Below, piece after piece: positions 10,201 through 22,886 of a stretch of DNA of 64,000 nt (within the stretch, counting starts at the first letter, position 1; the number at the start of each line of letters is the position of its first letter). The notes beneath the pieces are model-generated. The model was not told where the DNA came from. It worked only from the letters and a program-made list of their open reading frames with translations, and did not search any database. The position numbers were made by a program, and so were the translations under genes. The DNA is from Narthecium ossifragum (Eukaryota; Streptophyta; Magnoliopsida; Dioscoreales; Nartheciaceae), in NCBI GenBank assembly GCA_963920575.1, contig OY986970.1, positions 20,839,274 to 20,903,273 of the forward strand, given 5' to 3'.

Positions 10201-13200
10201 GGATGGGAGAACATCCTTTAAGGAGGTCCATTATGAAGGGGTGATCGTGTGCGATAAGTGCCAGAGAATTGGTCATAAAGGTGGAGGTTGCCCTTATGTG
10301 GCAGTGGGTGAAGCGATAGTAGGGGAGGGCTTAGAAAGGGATCTAATAATCTAGGAGAGGAAGAATACTAACGTCCAAGATGAAGATGGTTCGATGAGTC
10401 CTGATGGGAGATCGGAAGAGATCTCCTATGGCCTTCATGAGAAGAGGCCGCCGGAAGGGAGGGGGGTCGTCGGAAGAGATCTGGAATGAGCTCATCGATC
10501 GGTGGGGGGAGATGTGCACACCCGGGGAAGGAGCCGATCTGTGGGTATACAACCTCAGGGAAGAGCTCGCTCTGTAGATCCACGGCAACGGAGGCCGGTC
10601 ACGGAAACTCGCATCACGCCGGCTTTGGCGACGGGGGAGGAAGGCTAGATCGCCGCTGGAAGAGGGCGGCGCTGGTACCGAGGCAGTTGGCACAAGGATC
10701 GAGATAGCAAGCTGGGGGACAAGACGAAAGCCAATCAACTCCTTGCAGCTGGGCGGCGGACTCTGGTCATCCATCCACGGCCTCTGACATAGGCGAGGAA
10801 GACAACCCTGCATTTAGGGGGGAGGCAGGCTGGGGGCGAGAAGATCGGCAGAGAGTCTACGGCCGTTCTGGTGAAAGATAGCATGGATCGAGGAAAAAAG
10901 CCTTTTGTAGAGGATGGTATGATGGACCGCACTGAGTCGGGTCCAGGACCATCGGATGGCTCCCCACCTGGGTTCAAACGGACTAGACTGGTTGACTATG
11001 GGGCTAGGATAGTTGGTCAGGTGGGTTTCCCTATTGTGAACCCAGCTAATAACTCTGGTCCGATTGAGTCGATTTCAATTCAAGTGAGGGAGGGAGTTGG
11101 ACTCAAGAAGAGGGGAGAGTTTGAACCCAGTTCAAATAGTTCACAAGCTAGATTGAAACAGGTGGGCTTAGGGAGGGAAGCTGGGAACCTTGGCGGGGAT
11201 GGTCCAGGGGCTACGCGATGAGGAGAAGATGATCTTGCAAGACACATTAGAGGCTTCAGCTTGTTGACAAGGGCGGTAGAGGGAGCGAAGCAGAAGGTAG
11301 CAGCGTAAATACCTGGAGTTGCCTCGGAGCAGGGCCGATTGCCATCATCCAATGTTTAAAGTCATAGCCTGGAATTGCAGGGGGGTTGGGTGGAGAAGGC
11401 AAAAATCATCTGTGGAGGTTTAATAAGGGAGTTGGCACCATACATCATTTTCATCATAAAAACTTTGATAGTAGAGGGGGACCTGCTGTACCTTAGGCAA
11501 AGGTTGAGGAGAAGATGAAAGTCTTTCCTTATTTCGGCAGAGGGTAGGCAAGGTGGAATTCTAGCAGTTTGGAGGCGCGCCCTTAGGCATGTTTCTATGA
11601 CCCATGGCATCCCGCAAACGTTACATAGACTAATTACGGTGGAGGGTGGTTGATGAGACATGAATTATACACAATTAAACCCCTTAAATTACCTTTGTTA
11701 CGCTTAGAGTATGTGTATTGGATATCTTATTGTTTGATTTCAGGTTTAAGTAGGACCAGAGAAGAAATACAAGAAATTCGGCCAAAAATCATTAAATTCT
11801 GTAAAAAGACTGCTTCGTCGACTGTTTGGAAATAAATCATCAGACATTCTACAGAACTCCAAATATTCTGAAATGCTGGGGTATGAAAGAAGACTTCAAG
11901 AGCTACAACTTTCATGTTGAAAACTTTGTGAGATTCTGTATACATTGGCGCCAGTTTTGAAGCAAAGTTGGATCTATGAAAGCTGAAATTTGAGAAAGGC
12001 TGAAATTAATTAATGTCGTGGTAGTGAAGACCCAGTCAAACCAACTGGAGCGATGGATCGGTTTTGAGTCCGATTGGTCTCTTGGATGACGTTATGAGTA
12101 CGGAATTTAGGAAAATTAGAGTTTAAGTTCAATTATAACTCGTAATTCGGGGATTAAGGGTTTCTATTATATAAAGGGGTTATTCCAGCCGAAAATTATC
12201 ATCTTTGGACCACTTTTGGAGGAGAAGGCTAGGGTTTTGAAAAAGGAGAGCTTTCCGTGGGGATCGATGGCTTCTTTCCCAACACCTATGGATCTTTCGC
12301 ATAAGATGAGTAACTAATTCTTAAACTTAGGGATATCACGAAACCCTAGTGTAAGTTTTGATTTTCTTTAGTTTGATTCTCGTAAACTTCTTCTCAACAT
12401 GATCTCATAAATATGGTTTTAATGATTAGAGATTTGAGGGAACAGAGTTCCTTTGAAGTATTTTCAGTCATATAAGCTTTTTGTGATTGGTTATACAGAT
12501 TTATGAGATGATTTTCAAGTGGTTTTTGTTTACCCTTGAGATAAGCTATGCTAAGCCAAGATAGATTGTGCAAGGTCATTAGGAGTAGTATAATTTAAGG
12601 TAATAGTAGGACCAAATACAGTCTATGCCAAGCAAAGATAGTTTATGTCGTTGGGAACTTAAAATCTTATTTTAGGGATTCATGTGAGCTTGTAGCCGCA
12701 TGATGTATAATGTTGAGAGAAGTGAGCAAGAGGATAACTAGGGAAGATTGAATGTGAAGCTAGGGTGGATTGAGAAATCCTTAGGTAATTCATAACTTGG
12801 TTCAAATCCCGATCACTTGCTTTCTTAGATAATTTTTAGATAATTCAACCCATCTTTTGATTACTCCGCTTAGAAATCAGTTTCGAGAATTGATTTTACT
12901 TTCCAACGCTTTCCCTGTGGATTGACTCCGAACTTTGATTAATTTTTAGATACTTCACCACTAGTCTACCATGTAGGATAGTGATAGAATAAGGATTATA
13001 TTTTGATTGAAATTTGCTTCTCTTTAACGACATGTTTGCAATACATCAATTTTTGGCGCCGTTGCCGGGGATTTCGACGATTAACTAATTGATTTTCTCT
13101 TAACTTGTTTTCTTTGTTTATTTAGGTTTTTATCTTTTCTTATTTTTCCCTTTCTTTATTTTACACTTTATAGGATTTTCTGATAATTTTCTGAAATTTT

Positions 13201-16200
13201 TGATGCATTGGAACGGATTTTTTTTCTTGAAGGAAGCATCTCACCCACGCCTTGGAGCGATCGGTTGGACCCCAAACTGACCGATCGAAACTACGCAGTC
13301 CGATATGTCATCTTGCTTCAAAACTTTTCGTTTCAATTATTGTTTTCCGGATTTTATCCTCTCCTCCAAATCTTCTGTTTTCTTTTTTCTCTTTTTGATA
13401 TATGATCTTGCAGACATGGCCGAATATTATATGCCACCGGGTGATACATCTTGGGATTATCACACGCCGTCGACACATGCACCTGCTTATACTAATGATA
13501 CATATGGTTTCTCAAACCCGACTTATGATTCATATTCCTACTCTTATAGTCTGGATTTTAGAGACCATATATGTGAGGACCCGTACCTCCAACCTGGTCT
13601 GACCGCGTTAGATCGAGGGTCCGGTTTTGTGGTTTGGCTCGGTTGGCCTTGGGATGCGATCGGTTGATCGCATCGCTGTTTTTGACCCCAGTGGCATTTT
13701 GGTAAATATGATCCCTGGTGGTCAGTTTCACACCCGCGTTGCACACACTGCCTTTGATTGATGTATGTGTTTGATTAGAACCTTAAGGATGCTTCCGATC
13801 GGAAGATCGGAGCTCGATCGGGAGAGATCGAATCGGACGACTACGATCGATTCCAGCTTTCTATTTAAGCTCTTTCTTTTCTCTCCCTTCTCTTTCTTTT
13901 CTCTCCTCTCCTCTCCTCTCTCTCTCCTCGTGGGCTGCTGGCTGTAGCTTTTCGCTGCGGCTTTTCGGCATGGATCCGCGGCGATCAGAGTTGAGGATCT
14001 CGTAGATCGCCGGCTTGTTGCTACATGTATGTGTTTCTACCTAATTCCTACGAGTTGGTAACCCAAGGATTGCCTTTTTGTGTTTTCTGGCTATTGTATG
14101 TATTGGAATGCTTTGAATTTCTGTATTCTAGTTTCTTAGCATGCTTAGAAGCTAACTATGGCTTCCTTTCTGTATTCTTTTGGACGAATTCCATATTTTT
14201 GTCGGTTTTTCGACGGGGTTGGTTTCAGATATGATATTTCACGATTTGAGTTTTGGTTTTTTTTGTATGAATAGATTCCCCACCATCAAATAAACCTCCC
14301 TGCAAAGTTTGAATGGATTCCATCGCCGTTTGATAGATCAAATCGAACAAATTCAGCTTTTCGTCGGCTTTTGGGTAATTTGATTTAATTCGAAGGATTT
14401 GATCATCCAATGTTGGATTTCTTAGTGTCATTAGATTCCCCACATCCAGATGCACACCTCAGCCAAATTTGGTTTGATTTCGATACATTTTGATAGATCG
14501 AATCCAAGGAATTGGATCTCAGATACTATTCAACACTATTCACTCTTCTCTGCGAGTATGAAGGATCGATCATTTGGATGAAATGATGGATCTCTTCCTT
14601 TGAAGTGCTTGATAAGTGCATGAAAGTGCACTCTGAATAACCTTATAACCATCTCAATTGCTATATCTTCACCCTTAATCAACTTCTTTAGCACTATTTT
14701 TATAGTATATGTTACTTCACATAGTTGCTTGGAAAATGCAGGAAATTGGAGCTGAAAGAAGCTGAAAAGATTATATGGGTCAACTTCAAAGATTAAACTG
14801 TATCTTTCTAAAACGAACCAAATGATGTGCCATATACCATTGGAAAGCTCTTGAAGTCTACTTTCTGGAGAATTTTACGGTTTATGATTCCGAGTTACGT
14901 AGAGGAAGTTACAACATTTTTCGTACCAGTGCGCAGTGCTGAATGAATAGTGACGGTCGACCGTCAGATCTCACGGTCGACCGTCGCGCTCAAAAATCCT
15001 CACGGTCGACCGTGGAGCCCGAAAATCCTCACGGTCGATCGTCAGATGCTCACGGTCGACCTTGGCATCGACCGTCAGCCTCGGTCAAGGAAAATACTTC
15101 GCAGGGTCGATGCGAAGATCGACCGCAGCTTGTCAAAATAAATTGTGCACCTCACGGTCAACCGTCAGGGTCTCACGGTCGACCGCCAGATCAGCCAAGG
15201 GGGACTTCTTGGACGTTTTTGGAGGCTGTTTTCTGGATGTTTTTCAAAGGAAGAAGATGAAGGAATCTCCATCCATGGCCGAGTAATCCGTGGGCATGGT
15301 GGACGGATAATCTAGCGAGGACTAGGGCTTCTTCTCCAACAATGGTTCATAGTTTTTAATCTTCATTGTTACTCTTTTCTATGTATTGGATCTTCAAATA
15401 TTATTTTTAGATTATAGATTTCTATGTGGATGATTAATATTATGAATCCAGTCATGCTTCTTTTATAATCTTATAATCCCATAGTCTTCTCTTTTGATTC
15501 TCCTACCGAGTCTTGCGAGACCTTTGCTATGCATTGCCCGTAGTGACAGCTGGTATTATATATTCTTAGGGATCTGGTAAGACAAGGTTGGGGCTCTATC
15601 CTAAGAAATCTTTGCTATGCATTGTCGATTGTGAGAGTTGGTATTGTGTATTCTTAGAGATCCGGTTAGATAGAGTTAGGGCTTTGTCCCGACGAACTTT
15701 TGCTGCGCGTTGTCTGTAGTGACAGCCGGTATCGTGTATTCTTAGGTTTGGGTTGGATGAAGTTAGAGCTATAACAAGGAAGAATCAATCATAGGAAGAG
15801 ACATTTATATTTTATCAGATTCATAATTCTATATCTTTCGGTTAAGGTGATTGGGATGTGAATCCCTTAACTGAGTATTATATGAACCATTGAGAAGAGA
15901 AGAACCTAAATCCGAGTGACGTGATTCTTGAAGCCTAGCCTCATTCAAATCTTGATTTCTTTTGTTAACTTTATCTTATCATTACATCTTCGATCTACTT
16001 TCTTAACTTTGACGTTCTTGTTTGTCTTCAATTCATTGTTATTCGTGTTCTGGATCTTTCCTGCTTGTCTCTCTGTGGGTTCGACCTCTCTTATGCTGTA
16101 CTACACCGCGACCGCTGTGCGTGACACATTTGAGCGACATCAAAAAATTGGCGCCATTGCCGGGAGACGGTTCTGAAAAGCACCAGAATCATTAGTTCAC

Positions 16201-19200
16201 GATGATTGAAGACATCGAAGGCGGTAACTTTGTTCTCTTTTCTTTGGATTTTTATTTCTTTTTCCCTAGTTTTCGTTATTTTCTTTTTAGTTTTGTTTTG
16301 AATTTTCGTTTTATTTTTACTTGGTGAAAAAAAACTGACCAAAAAAAAAACACTGAAAAAAAGATGGAAAATGAATTATATCAAGACTATTTGAGATCAT
16401 GTTCTATGAAGTCGAGAGATGGAATGTCTCAAACAATAGTTCGTAAGAAAAGTATATACGAATTGAGCTTGGAGAATAGAACGAGTCATGTTTCTGTGAA
16501 TGAGTATCTTCCTAATTATATGATTAACGCATTGAAAACAAAGATTTCATCCTTTGCACAAAAGAATGATGAGACATTATGTGATGCATGGCAGCGATTT
16601 AATAGTTTAATAGCTTCATGCCCTCAACATGGTTATCCAAATTGGCGTTTAGTTAGCTATTTTTATTATGGATTAACTGAGCATGAACATCAAATTCTTG
16701 AAACAAGATGCAAGGGTGAGTTTTTGCAGATTGATCCTGATGAAGCTATGAGGCATTTGGATGAGCTTGTGGAGACGACTTATACACAGACGGTTCCAGG
16801 GTGTTCGGATGATTATGATGGTCATATCGATGCCAAATCTTACAAGCATCCCAATGTTGTCTTAACGTCCAACAGTTATCTGCAACACAATGAGTCTTTC
16901 TACTCTTATCCTAGTGCTTATGACGATTATGTGCATGACACTTATGTTGCTACTTCCCATGATGTGCATGTTGATGAGCCTAAGACGTATGATGCATGTG
17001 TCAATGACTTTAGTGCTTCGGATTCATACATCTATGAGTTTAATGCTTATGGTTCACATGCTCAAGATGTTCATGTTGAAGATGCATATGCTCATGACTG
17101 TAGTGCTAGTGTGCATGTTCAAAATTCTAGTCCTATTGATACACAAGCTATTAATTCTAATGTGTGTGAGGCATATGCACATGCTCATGCCTCTGATGCT
17201 GAAGATGCACATGTTTCTGCTCAACTTTCTGTGGCAGAGATTTTGGACTTACTTAAGGAGGCTAAAACCAATCCTAATTTTGACTCTTTCTTTCTGCAGT
17301 TACTTATGAAGGACGAGGAGAAGGCACGCCAACTATGCAAGGTAATTACATCTTTCAGCGTGCACGACCTCGGATGGACACATCACGTGGAAGAAAATGA
17401 CGTACTTCAGTACGGGCCAATCAGCAGTGAGGAAGATCTGGACGACTACCAAGACCACCACGACCATGTATTCATTGAACCTCCATTGGCTGAACTTCAA
17501 GTCATTCCTTCTAAGCCACGAGGTATATTTCCTGTTTTTATTTCATCTCCTTGAATAGCTAGGAAGAACATGACCTTGATAGATAGTTTTAGATTTTGAC
17601 GGATTTATTTCAGATTTTGTGATCTTACCATCCTTGACCACGAGCATGATGACATTATTGACGAGTCACTGAAACTTGAGCATAATGATGATACATATCT
17701 CTATTTGAGAGATCCAGCTACCTTGTTTATTGGTGTTAGAATGCAAAAGCTAGTTCTCCCACTTGTAATATGCCACTTGGATTCACATGGTGAATTACCC
17801 TTGGTGATACTACTAAGGTTAACCTTTCAGATCATGGCACTTACTGATTTTGCATATCATCGTGCTAGGGCACGACCGCCAAGGGCACGATTAAAAATCC
17901 TTGTCTTATATATAGTAGTTTAGTTTGCTCGATTTGCTTTCTTCTATGCTTGAGAATGCTTGAGTTATTTTTATATTGTGTGCTTGCATGTTTGCTTTTG
18001 TTTTTGGTTTGTTTTTGCTTTTGTTCTTAGGTGCTCAATCAGTCCCCGCTTTCCCGTGGAGAACATTGTTGCTGATCACCTATCAAAGTTGATGGTGGAA
18101 GTCGCGGAAAATGAGCCACCAATCATGAATGACATCCCTGATGAGCAACTCTTTTCAGTTGCACGGCTGCCCTGGTATGCGTACATTGTTAATTACGTAG
18201 CGACATGTGAGATCCCTTCCTTTTGGAGTGCACAGGATAAGCGTAGAATTTTTGTTGAGGTAAAGAAATTTTATTGGGATGATCCTTGTATGTTTAAGTA
18301 TTGTCCAGACCAGATCATGCGTCGTTTTGTTCCTGATTATGAAATAGAAAGAATCATTATATTTTGTCACTCTCATGCATGTGGAGGCCATTTTTCGATG
18401 AAAAAGACTACTGCTAAAATTCTTCAATGTGGTTTTTACTGGCCTACTATGTTTCGTGATGTTAATATTTTCTGCAAATCCTGTGATAGAAGCCTAACAC
18501 TAGGAGCTTTATCTAGGAGACATATGATGCCTTTGAACCCAATTCAAGCTGTAGAGATTTTTGATTGTTGGGGTATAGACTTTATGGGACCCTTTCCTTC
18601 TTCTTTTGGCTATTTATATATATTGTTGGCTGTGGAATACGTGTCTAAGTGGGTGGAGGCTATTGCATGTAGGAATAATGATCATTCCACTGTCATCAAG
18701 TTTCTTAAAGAGCATGTTTTGTCTAGATTTGGTACTCCTAGGGTCATTATTAGTGACCAAGGATCCCATTTTTGTAACCGCTTTTTTGAGGCTTTGATGC
18801 GCAGGTATGGAGTTACACGTAAGATTTCCACTGCTTATCATCCACAGACGAATGGCCAAGCTGAATTAGCCAATAGAGAGATAAAGCAAATCCTGGAGAA
18901 GACAGTGAGCCCCAACCGAAAGGACTGGTCCTTGAGGCTATCAAATGCGTTGTAGGCATATCGCACTGCCTACAAGACTACCCTGGGGATGTCACCATTT
19001 CGCCTAGTTTATGGAAAACCGTGTCATCTTCCAGTCGAATTAGAACATAAGGCATATTGGGCTATTAAGTCACTAAATTTCACTTTGGATGCTGCAGGTC
19101 AGGAACGGAAACTTCAGCTCTCTGAGTTAGAGGAACTCAGGAATGATGCTTATGGGAGTTCCAGGATCTTTAAGGCAAAGACAAAGGCCTACATTGACAA

Positions 19201-22200
19201 GAAGATCCTACGGAAGACGTTTAAAGTCGGACAGCAAGCTTATCTATATGACGCACAACTGCATCTCCATCCTGGGAAGTTGCGATCACTCTGGACAGGC
19301 CGCTTTACTGTTAGCAGAGTCTTTGATTATGAGGCTATGGAAGTTGAAGACCCAAAGGATGGGAGGCTGTTTAAGGTGAATGGATAGCGCTTGAAGCCAA
19401 TTCCAGAGAAAGCGGAGCCTAAGGAGCACACCGTTTCTCTCGTAGACCCTGTCTACGAGGGATGATCTTTCTCCTATCTATCATTTCCCTTTTTGATTAG
19501 GTTAGGTTGTTTTCGTTTGTTTGCTTTCATTCTCATTTGCTTTTGTTTGTAATTTTATGTTTTTAGGATGCTTGGACTTCCGTCTTCCTTGATGTAGCTT
19601 TCGGCCACCATGAGGGGCCTTGAGGAGATAATCGATATTCTATCAGGTGGCCTCACTCCTATTTCGATTTCCTATTCTTAGTTATGTCATATATGAAAAT
19701 TCAGCCAACACCCTTCTGCTTATTTACATGATTAGCACACATTGAGGACAATGTGAATTTCAGGTTGGGGGTGTAGGTATGCATGACCTTATGCATGCTA
19801 CCTTATTGAGTTTAGTAGTGTTGAATTGATTATGTTACTAGAAATTGTACTTGAGCTGAAATTTTTATGCTTATTATGCATGTTGCTTTCATATAGATTG
19901 ACCAATACATTGATCGCATGCGTGATAACCTGAACGTATAACATCATGTGATCCACACACGAACACCTTATGTGCAATGGTAATTAAACTCACTAGAGGA
20001 ATGAGCATGCTATTGTCAATCGAGACCATGATTTCAACATTAGCTAGTGTTGAGTATTGCATGCAGACCAAAAGAGAAAAAAAAGTTCTGGAGCTTGATC
20101 AAGCCGTGCCTAAACATTAGCTAGTTTTGAGTATTGGCTGCAGAAAAAAAAAAAGAGAAAAAGTTCTGGAGCTTGATCAAGTTGTGCCTAAACAACTATT
20201 AAGTGATCTACTGAGTAACCGGGTGTTTTTGCCTCAAGAAGCGGGGAGCTCGCGTAAAAAGGTAGAACCACTTATAGCTATAAAAAAAAACTATTAAGTG
20301 TTTTGCTAAGTAACCGGGTCTCTGCGCCTCAAGAAGCGGAGAGTGCTTGCGTAAAAAGGCAAAGTGTCTGATAGTTGAAAAGAAAAAAGAAAGAAAGAGC
20401 ATGTTGTACTTAATGGTGAGTAGAAGTTGCTTCTGTACGTAACATTTATTTGTCACGTCACATGTGTCCTTCTGGATGGTGATTAGCATATATGATGTGT
20501 AGAAGTTGATTTCATATGTTGGTAGTATGTGTATGAGTATAAGAAGTTTTCGTGCTCTATACTATATAAAACACTATTGACATGATAAGGCAGAAATTTT
20601 ATCATGCATGTCTACATCCTTGAACCGTTAGTGTGCTTAATTATATTTTATGCGCTTTGAATTGCTAGAGACTAGCAATAAGCTGGTTGGGGGGTGTGAT
20701 AAGTGCATGAAAGTGCACTCTGAACATCCTTATAACCATCTCAATTGCTATATCTTCGCCCTTAATCAACTTCTTTGGCACTATTTTTATAGTATATGTT
20801 ACTTCACATAGTTGCTTGGAAAATGCAGGAAATTGGAGCTGAAAAAAGCTGAAAAGATTATATGGGTCAACTTCAAAGATTAAACTGTATCTTTCTAAGA
20901 AGAACCAGATGATCTGCCATATACCATTAGAAATCTATTGAAGTCTACTTTCTGTAGAATTTTACGGTTCATGATTCCAAGTTACGTAGAGGAAGTTACA
21001 ACATTTTTCGTACCAGTGCGCAGTGCTGAATGAATAGTGACGGTCGACCGTCAGATCTCACGGTCGACCGTCGCGCTAAAAAATCCTCAGGGTCGACCTT
21101 CAAATCCTCACGGTCGACCGTGGAGCCCAAAAATCCCCACGGTCTCCACGGTCGACCGTCAGATGCTCACGGTCGACCGTGGCATCGACCGTCAGCCTCT
21201 GTCAAGGAAAATACTTCGCAGGGTTGATGCGAAGATCGACCGCAGCTTGTCAAAATAAATTGTGCACCTCACGGTCGACCGTCAGGGTCTCACGGTCGAC
21301 CGCCAGATCAGCCAGGGGCGTAAAACAGGTTTAAACTTAACCCGAGTTTGCTAATCTTTGGACCCTATAAATAGGAAAGTTAGGGTAAGCCAAGGGGGAC
21401 TTCTTGGACGTTTTTGGAGGCTCTTTTCTGGACGTTTTCCAAAGGAAGAAGATGAAGGAATCTCCATTCATAGCCGAGTAATCCGTCGGCATGGCGGACG
21501 GATGATCTAGCGAGGACTAGGGCTTCTTCTCCAACAATGGTTCATAGTTTTTAATCTTCATTGTTAAACTCTTTTCTATGTATTGAATCTTCAAATATTA
21601 TTTTCAGATTATAGATTTCTATGTGGATGATTAATATTATGAATCCACTCATGCTTCTTTCATGATCTTATAATCCCATAGTCTTCTCTTTTGATTCTCC
21701 TACCGAGTCTTGCGAGACCTTTGCTATGCATTGCCCGTAGTGACAGCTGGTATTGTATATTCTTAGGGATCTGGTAAGACAAGGTTGGGGCTCTATCCCG
21801 AGGAATCTTTGCTATGCATTGCCGATTGTGAGAGTTGGTATTGTGTATTCTTAGAGATCCGGTTAGATAGAGTTAGGGCTTTGTCCCGACGAACTTTTGC
21901 TGCGCGTTGTCTGTAGTGACAGCCGGTATCGTGTATTCTTAGGTTTGGGTTGGATGAAGTTAGAGTTATAACAAGGAAGAATCAATCATAGGAAGAGACA
22001 TTTATATTTTATCAGATTCATAATTCTATATCTTCTGGTTAAGGTGATTGGGATGTGAATCCCTTAACTGAGTATTATATGAATCATTGAGAAGAGAAGA
22101 ACCTAAATCTGAGTGACGTGATTCCTGAAGCCTAGCCTCATTCAAATCTTGATTTCTTTTGTTAACTTAATCTTATCATTACATCTTCGATCTAATTTCT

Positions 22201-22811
22201 TAACTTTAACGTTCTTGTTTGTCTTCAATTCATTGTTATTCGTGTTCTGGATCTTTCCTGCTTGTCTCTCTGTGGGTTCGACCTCTCTTATGCTGTACTA
22301 CACCGCGACCGATGTGCGTGACACATTTGAGCGACATCAGTGCTCTGCCCCGTCTGAAGAAGATCGATCCTCTTCTTGACAGAGGGTGTGTTTGAGGGTG
22401 ATCGATCCTCTTGTGCTAGAGGATCGATCCTACTTCCCCTGACAGAGGACCACTTTGAGGATGATTGATCTTCTTGAAAGAGAAGATCGATCCTCCTTCC
22501 CCAGATAGAAGACCCCTTTGAGGATGATCGATCTTCATAGGCATGAAGATCGATCATTTGTTTGTTGAGGATTGGCTATGATGAGAAGATTGATCTCTTG
22601 TTTGCTGCCAACACATTTTGATCCGAATTTGATGTTTTCGAATTCTCTTCGACCCGGTTTTCTCGCGGGGTTTTCCCGATTATAAGTAGTCATTATTATA
22701 ATATTTTAATCGGGATTTTGGCGGGTTTATCCTTGGATTACGTCGTGAGTTGGATTCCGAATCGGTTATCGATTTCTACCGATTTTTAAGCAGTTTCTCG
22801 ATAAGCATGCT

Positions 22812-22886
<75 letters not shown>

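Larger units (their letters stand above)
14610..22339 (+). mobile_element. B1: Athila-like gag-integrase element without RT
   Basis: LTRs 14610-16142 and 20697-22339, perfect TSD GTGCT (14605-14609 and 22340-22344), PBS of the tRNA-Asp type, PPT GCTGGTTGGGGGGTG before the 3' LTR. The interior codes a gag-like protein and, after about 130 bp, the last residues of RNase H and a full integrase. Protease, RT and most of RNase H are absent. B2 has the same layout with the same junction. Inserted in C1. Confidence 0.92.

Noticed and set aside
14952..15193. Regularly spaced short repeats resembling a CRISPR array
   Set aside because: Units are irregular in spacing, palindromic throughout, lie inside the LTR of a plant retrotransposon and are repeated in its other LTR; no cas genes and the context is eukaryotic.
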